Shown here piece by piece: positions 32,478-35,757 of a DNA stretch of 35,757 nt. The first letter of the stretch is position 1. Each line of letters begins with the position of its first letter. Position numbers and translations under genes: made by a program. The DNA is from Alphaproteobacteria bacterium. Lineage in GTDB: Bacteria; Pseudomonadota; Alphaproteobacteria; Rhizobiales; Devosiaceae. The stretch lies in the NCBI GenBank assembly GCA_024279575.1, contig JAJRRJ010000231.1, positions 1 through 35,757 of the forward strand, read 5' to 3'. Below the pieces are notes generated by a model. It did no database searches, was not told where the DNA came from, and saw only the letters and a program-made list of their open reading frames with translations.

Positions 32478-34283
32478 ATGTCCCCTGATGGTCCCCAATA
32501 TTTTCTCAATATTGATCGGTCACTTTCAGGCAATGCGTGGGTTGATCGACTGGACATTGCGGCCCAGCGCCAGGCAACCGCTATCGTCCAGCAGCATGGC
32601 ATTACCGACATTCTTGCGCGTATTCTGGCGGCGCGCGGTGTGGATGTGGATCAGGCTGTATCTTTTCTGACCCCCACCATCCGCGAATTGATGCCAGATC
32701 CCTCGACAATGACAGACATGGATGCATTAGCCACGCGCCTTGCCGAGGCTATTTCAGGTCGGGAAAAAATTGCATTATTCGGCGATTACGACGTGGATGG
32801 TGCCAGTTCATGCGCCATGATGCTGCGATTTTTGAGGAGCTTTGGTCTCTCCGTCGTCTGCCATATTCCAGATCGTATTTTTGAAGGATATGGTCCCAAT
32901 ATCCCAGCGATCAATTCCTTGATTGATGATGGCGCGACACTTCTGATTTTGCTGGATTGCGGCACCACCAGTGTTGAGGCGGTGGCCCATGCCCGTGCGC
33001 GCGATTGTGATGTGCTTATTCTGGACCATCATCTGGCAACAGAAAATTTGCCTGACGCCAACGCGCTGGTAAACCCCAATCGCCCCGATGATTTGTCAGA
33101 ATTGGGATATTTGTGCGCTGCAGGTGTCACTTTTATGGCCCTTGTTGCCACCAACCGCGCATTGCGCAACGCCGGGCAGGGGCAGTTTTCTGACCTTATG
33201 TCATTGGCTGACCTTGCCGCACTGGCCACGATTTGTGACGTGGTCCCCCTCAAAGGGCTTAACCGGGCTTTGGTTGTGCGTGGGGTCCAGATCATGAAAG
33301 AGGGTAAAAATCTGGGAATTGCAGCTCTTGCCCTTGCCGCACGCCTAAATGGTCCAATAGGCCCCTCGCACCTTGGGTTTATGATTGGTCCGCGTATCAA
33401 CGCCGGAGGGCGCATAGGTGATGCGGGCCTTGGTACGCGGCTGCTCGCCACCTCCTCAGATGAAGAGGCCATGTTTATAGCCGCACAACTGGATGAGCTG
33501 AATTCCGAGCGCCAAACCATCGAAGCGCAGGCGGTTGAGGAGGCCATAGCGGTAGCAGAGGCTGAAATCGGGCAGGGGGAGGGACCGGCAGTGCTGGTTC
33601 TTGCTTCACAAAGCTGGCACCCTGGCGTTGTCGGTCTGGTAGCTTCGCGCCTCAAAGATCGTTTTGGCCGTCCCGCCTTTGCCATTGCCATGCGGCCCGA
33701 TGGCACTGGCTCAGGCTCAGGGCGTTCTTTATCCGGCGTTGATCTGGGCAGTGCAGTTTTGTCAGCAGTGCAAAACAATCTCATTCAAAAAGGGGGCGGA
33801 CACGCCATGGCGGCAGGCATTTCCCTTGCCCAAAATCAAATTTCAGGCTTTCGCGCTCATATGAACGAGTTGTTGGCGCACAAGGTGAGTGCAGCCAGAG
33901 AAAAGGCAAGCATAAAAATTGATGCGGCTATTACCGCGCGCACAGCAACCCCGGACTTTGTCAACTCCCTTGGAGAAGTTGGCCCGTTTGGAATGGGAAA
34001 TCCGTCCCCCGTATTTGCGTTGGCCTCGCATTTTGTCACTTTTTCAAAAGTTGTCGGTAAAGGTGGGCATGTGCAGTTTTCGCTAAAAAGCGGCGATAGC
34101 GCGACACTCAAGGGCATTGCATTTCGCGCTGCCAATTCGGAGTTGGGGCAGGCTGTTTTGAATGCGCCAAAGGACAAACCGTTCCACTTTTGCGGCACTT
34201 TGAATGTTGACTACTGGCAGGGCCGTGCGCGTGTGCAAATGCGGCTGATTGATATGGCCGATCCGACAAAACCAGCCTGGTAG
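32478..34283 (+). CDS. recJ: Single-stranded-DNA-specific exonuclease RecJ
   Basis: RecJ (601 residues) digests single-stranded DNA 5' to 3' in recombination and mismatch repair. The DHH phosphoesterase core is intact: DYDVDG at 103-108 (metal-binding aspartates), LLDCGTTS near 159, ILDHHLATENLPDANALVNPNRPDD with DHH at 183-185, LCAAGVTF, and LADLAALATICDVVPLKGLNR. The DHHA1 part has SWHPGVVGLVASRLKDRFGRPAFAI and GGGHAMAAGIS. The OB-fold near residues 500-560 has GPFGMGNPSPVF. The length is normal. The ATG at 32478 lies 24 bases after hom, probably on the same transcript, although no clear Shine-Dalgarno is visible. Confidence 0.97.
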   Translation: MSPDGPQYFLNIDRSLSGNAWVDRLDIAAQRQATAIVQQHGITDILARILAARGVDVDQAVSFLTPTIRELMPDPSTMTDMDALATRLAEAISGREKIALFGDYDVDGASSCAMMLRFLRSFGLSVVCHIPDRIFEGYGPNIPAINSLIDDGATLLILLDCGTTSVEAVAHARARDCDVLILDHHLATENLPDANALVNPNRPDDLSELGYLCAAGVTFMALVATNRALRNAGQGQFSDLMSLADLAALATICDVVPLKGLNRALVVRGVQIMKEGKNLGIAALALAARLNGPIGPSHLGFMIGPRINAGGRIGDAGLGTRLLATSSDEEAMFIAAQLDELNSERQTIEAQAVEEAIAVAEAEIGQGEGPAVLVLASQSWHPGVVGLVASRLKDRFGRPAFAIAMRPDGTGSGSGRSLSGVDLGSAVLSAVQNNLIQKGGGHAMAAGISLAQNQISGFRAHMNELLAHKVSAAREKASIKIDAAITARTATPDFVNSLGEVGPFGMGNPSPVFALASHFVTFSKVVGKGGHVQFSLKSGDSATLKGIAFRAANSELGQAVLNAPKDKPFHFCGTLNVDYWQGRARVQMRLIDMADPTKPAW

Positions 34284-34305
34284 CCCAAAAAAACGAGCTC
34301 CAGCC

Positions 34306-34334
34306 TTGCAAACGCCTTAAACTGGCTCCATATT
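34306..34334 (+). promoter_or_regulatory. Candidate promoter for the cyclopropane synthase-like gene
   Basis: TTGCAA (34306-34311) and CATATT (34329-34334) are 17 bases apart, each matching four of six positions. Transcription would start about 42 bases before the ATG at 34384, in the 100-base gap after recJ. Confidence 0.4.
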
Positions 34335-34383
34335 TATCTTGGATAGTTTGAAGTCTTATACAACCAGATCAGTAGGTGGTATT

Positions 34384-35637
34384 ATGAGTGATAGCGTTTT
34401 CGAGGCCGATACAAAAAACGATAAGTCACCCGGCACCCCCGGGCCTTTGTCCGGTTTGCTTTCCAGAATTGTTGAATGGGGAGGGGTTAAGCTACTTGGC
34501 CCCCCTCAAAGCGGGGCGCTAAGCGTTCAGTTTCCCAATGGTCGTACCAAAACATTGGGGGATCCTCAAAGTGGCGTTCATGCCCGGCTGATTTTCAATA
34601 ACTTCAGTGTTTTACAACGCTCCATGCGCCGTGGCACCGTTGGATTTGCCGCCTCCTACATAAAGGGAGATATTGATTCTCCCGATTTGACAAAACTGTT
34701 TTTGTTTTTTTTGCGAAACCTTGAGAATTTTTCCAATCCTGCTTCTGCGCTATTTCATCGGGCCACAAAAGACCTGACATTTCATCTCAAAAATGCCAAT
34801 TCCCGTGTTGGTTCAAAAAAAAATATTGCCGAGCACTATGATCTGGGCAATGATTTTTACGACCAATGGCTGGACCCATCCATGACCTATTCTTCGGCCA
34901 TTTTTGAACCGGAAACGCTTAGTCTCGAGCAGGCACAAATCGCAAAATATCATCAGATTGCGCAAATGGCTGATGTGAAACCGGGCGACAAAGTTCTGGA
35001 GATCGGGTGTGGATGGGGTGGGCTTGCCGAAGTTCTGGCGCGTGATTACAACGCAAATATTCACGGCATTACCCTGTCGAAAGAGCAACTGCATTTTGCC
35101 AGAAACCGCGTTAAAAAAGCGGGGTTACAGGAAAAAGCAAGCCTGGTTTTTGAAGATTATCGCGATACAGAGGGCCAGTTTGACCGTGTTTGCTCCATTG
35201 AGATGATTGAAGCTGTGGGTGAGGAGCACTGGCCAAGATATTTCTCAACGCTCTTTAATCGCCTCAAACCCGGAGGAACGGCTGCAGTGCAGGCAATAAC
35301 CATTGACGAAGCCCATTTTGATTCCTATCGCGCCGGACCTGATTTTATCCAGCGATATATTTTTCCAGGTGGCATGTTGATGACCAAGTCTGCTATGCGT
35401 GAACAGGGGGAAAAGGCTGGTTTGGTGATGGAAAACGTCAAAAACTTTGGCCATTCCTACGCACAAACCCTATCCCTTTGGCGTCAAAAATTTCTGGACC
35501 GCTGGCACACCATCGCTCCCCTTGGCTATGATGAAGCCTTCAAACGCAAGTGGCAATACTACTTGTCCTATTGCGAAGCGGGATTTTCAGAAGACTTCAT
35601 TGATGTGGGGATTTATCAATACCGGCGGCCAGCCTGA
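34384..35637 (+). CDS. Cyclopropane-fatty-acyl-phospholipid synthase family methyltransferase
   Basis: This 417-residue SAM-dependent enzyme matches the CFA synthase family, which methylates or cyclopropanates unsaturated acyl chains in membrane phospholipids. The N-terminal domain has VGFAASYIKGDIDSPDLTKLFLFFL. The catalytic part starts IAEHYDLGNDFYDQWLDPSMTYSSAIF, followed by the SAM site KVLEIGCGWGGLAEVLA (residues 203-219), GITLSKEQLHFARNR, IEMIEAVGEEHW (family E-M-x-E-A-V-G), and RYIFPGGMLMT near the end. The ATG at 34384 follows AGGTGG. Sequence cannot tell classical Cfa from a close relative, so I give no symbol. Confidence 0.9.
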   Translation: MSDSVFEADTKNDKSPGTPGPLSGLLSRIVEWGGVKLLGPPQSGALSVQFPNGRTKTLGDPQSGVHARLIFNNFSVLQRSMRRGTVGFAASYIKGDIDSPDLTKLFLFFLRNLENFSNPASALFHRATKDLTFHLKNANSRVGSKKNIAEHYDLGNDFYDQWLDPSMTYSSAIFEPETLSLEQAQIAKYHQIAQMADVKPGDKVLEIGCGWGGLAEVLARDYNANIHGITLSKEQLHFARNRVKKAGLQEKASLVFEDYRDTEGQFDRVCSIEMIEAVGEEHWPRYFSTLFNRLKPGGTAAVQAITIDEAHFDSYRAGPDFIQRYIFPGGMLMTKSAMREQGEKAGLVMENVKNFGHSYAQTLSLWRQKFLDRWHTIAPLGYDEAFKRKWQYYLSYCEAGFSEDFIDVGIYQYRRPA

Positions 35638-35757
35638 TAGGCCTTAGTTTTATCCGGCGCGTGCAAAGCACGCTGGCGCGAGCGAAAACTGAAGTTGTTT
35701 GAGAAAAACTCTTAAAGCCAACCCAGGCGGCACAAGTGCCGCCGGCCAATAATTTGG
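35638..35757. other. Terminal intergenic region with two GC-rich hairpins
   Basis: Downstream of the methyltransferase, GCGTGC-AAA-GCACGC (35659-35673) forms a perfect six-base-pair hairpin 21 bases after the stop. GGCGGCAC-AA-GTGCCGCC (35726-35743) forms another perfect inverted repeat. Neither is followed by a T-run. They may be a factor-dependent terminator region, or repeats shared with other intergenic sites in the genome. No coding sequence is recognisable. Confidence 0.5.

Noticed and set aside
33029..33784. 251-codon minus-strand ORF opposite recJ
   Set aside because: It is the longest antisense ORF, but its Ala/Arg/Ser/Pro-rich translation is the usual antisense product of a coding frame and recJ is intact.

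Overview
The window is a contiguous stretch of alphaproteobacterial chromosome, most likely from the Hyphomicrobiales (Rhizobiales). The main reason is gene order: bamE / ubiquinol-cytochrome c chaperone / DUF177 / plsX / fabH / ihfA / MerR regulator followed by tRNA-Pro, then DUF2842-ctaA, rplM-rpsI and an aminotransferase-hom-recJ block. Base composition is close to half G+C by eye. No insertion sequence, integrase, phage gene, rRNA or CRISPR array was seen. The genus cannot be named from the sequence alone.

Layout. 1-6.9 kb: an MFS transporter, then envelope and lipid housekeeping genes (BamE; divergently the chaperone, YceD-like protein, PlsX, FabH, IHF-alpha and MerR), a tiny lipoprotein and tRNA-Pro(GGG). 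6.9-16.1 kb: a compact exopolysaccharide locus. On the minus strand it carries a Wza-like export lipoprotein, a GT4 glycosyltransferase, a WcaJ-like initiating sugar-phosphate transferase, a Wzy/O-antigen-ligase-like membrane protein and a YghU-type glutathione transferase. Divergently on the plus strand lie a Wzc/GumC-like chain-length protein with a degenerate kinase domain and a polysaccharide deacetylase broken by an in-frame TAA. 16.1-19.2 kb: DUF2842, heme A synthase ctaA (also broken by an in-frame TAA, exactly between its two four-helix halves), rplM-rpsI with a strong terminator, and a small lipoprotein. 19.2-23.4 kb: a minus-strand xsc-pta-tpa operon that turns taurine into sulfite, alanine and acetyl-CoA. 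23.5-28.8 kb: a CHASE-PAS-GGDEF-EAL cyclic-di-GMP protein, NnrS and a GT1 (sterol/lipid glucosyltransferase-like) gene, all minus strand. 29.1-35.7 kb: aminotransferase, a secreted JAMM-like DUF4329 protein, hom, recJ and a cyclopropane-fatty-acid-synthase-like methyltransferase.

How the genes work together. Taurine loses its amino group to pyruvate (Tpa). Sulfoacetaldehyde is cleaved with phosphate to sulfite and acetyl phosphate (Xsc), and Pta makes acetyl-CoA. No taurine transporter, TauR or sulfite exporter gene lies in the window. The polysaccharide locus has initiation, one transferase, polymerisation and export parts but no Wzx flippase here.

The points most worth a second look are the two in-frame TAA codons about 1.4 kb apart (deacetylase and ctaA), the ctaA stop falling at the domain boundary, a 10-base C tract in the secreted DUF4329 gene and a 9-base C tract in the Wzc-like gene (possible slippage sites), the Wzc-like protein's lost Walker A lysine, and the GT1-NnrS-cyclic-di-GMP neighbourhood. 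I did not find convincing evidence of an entirely new system.
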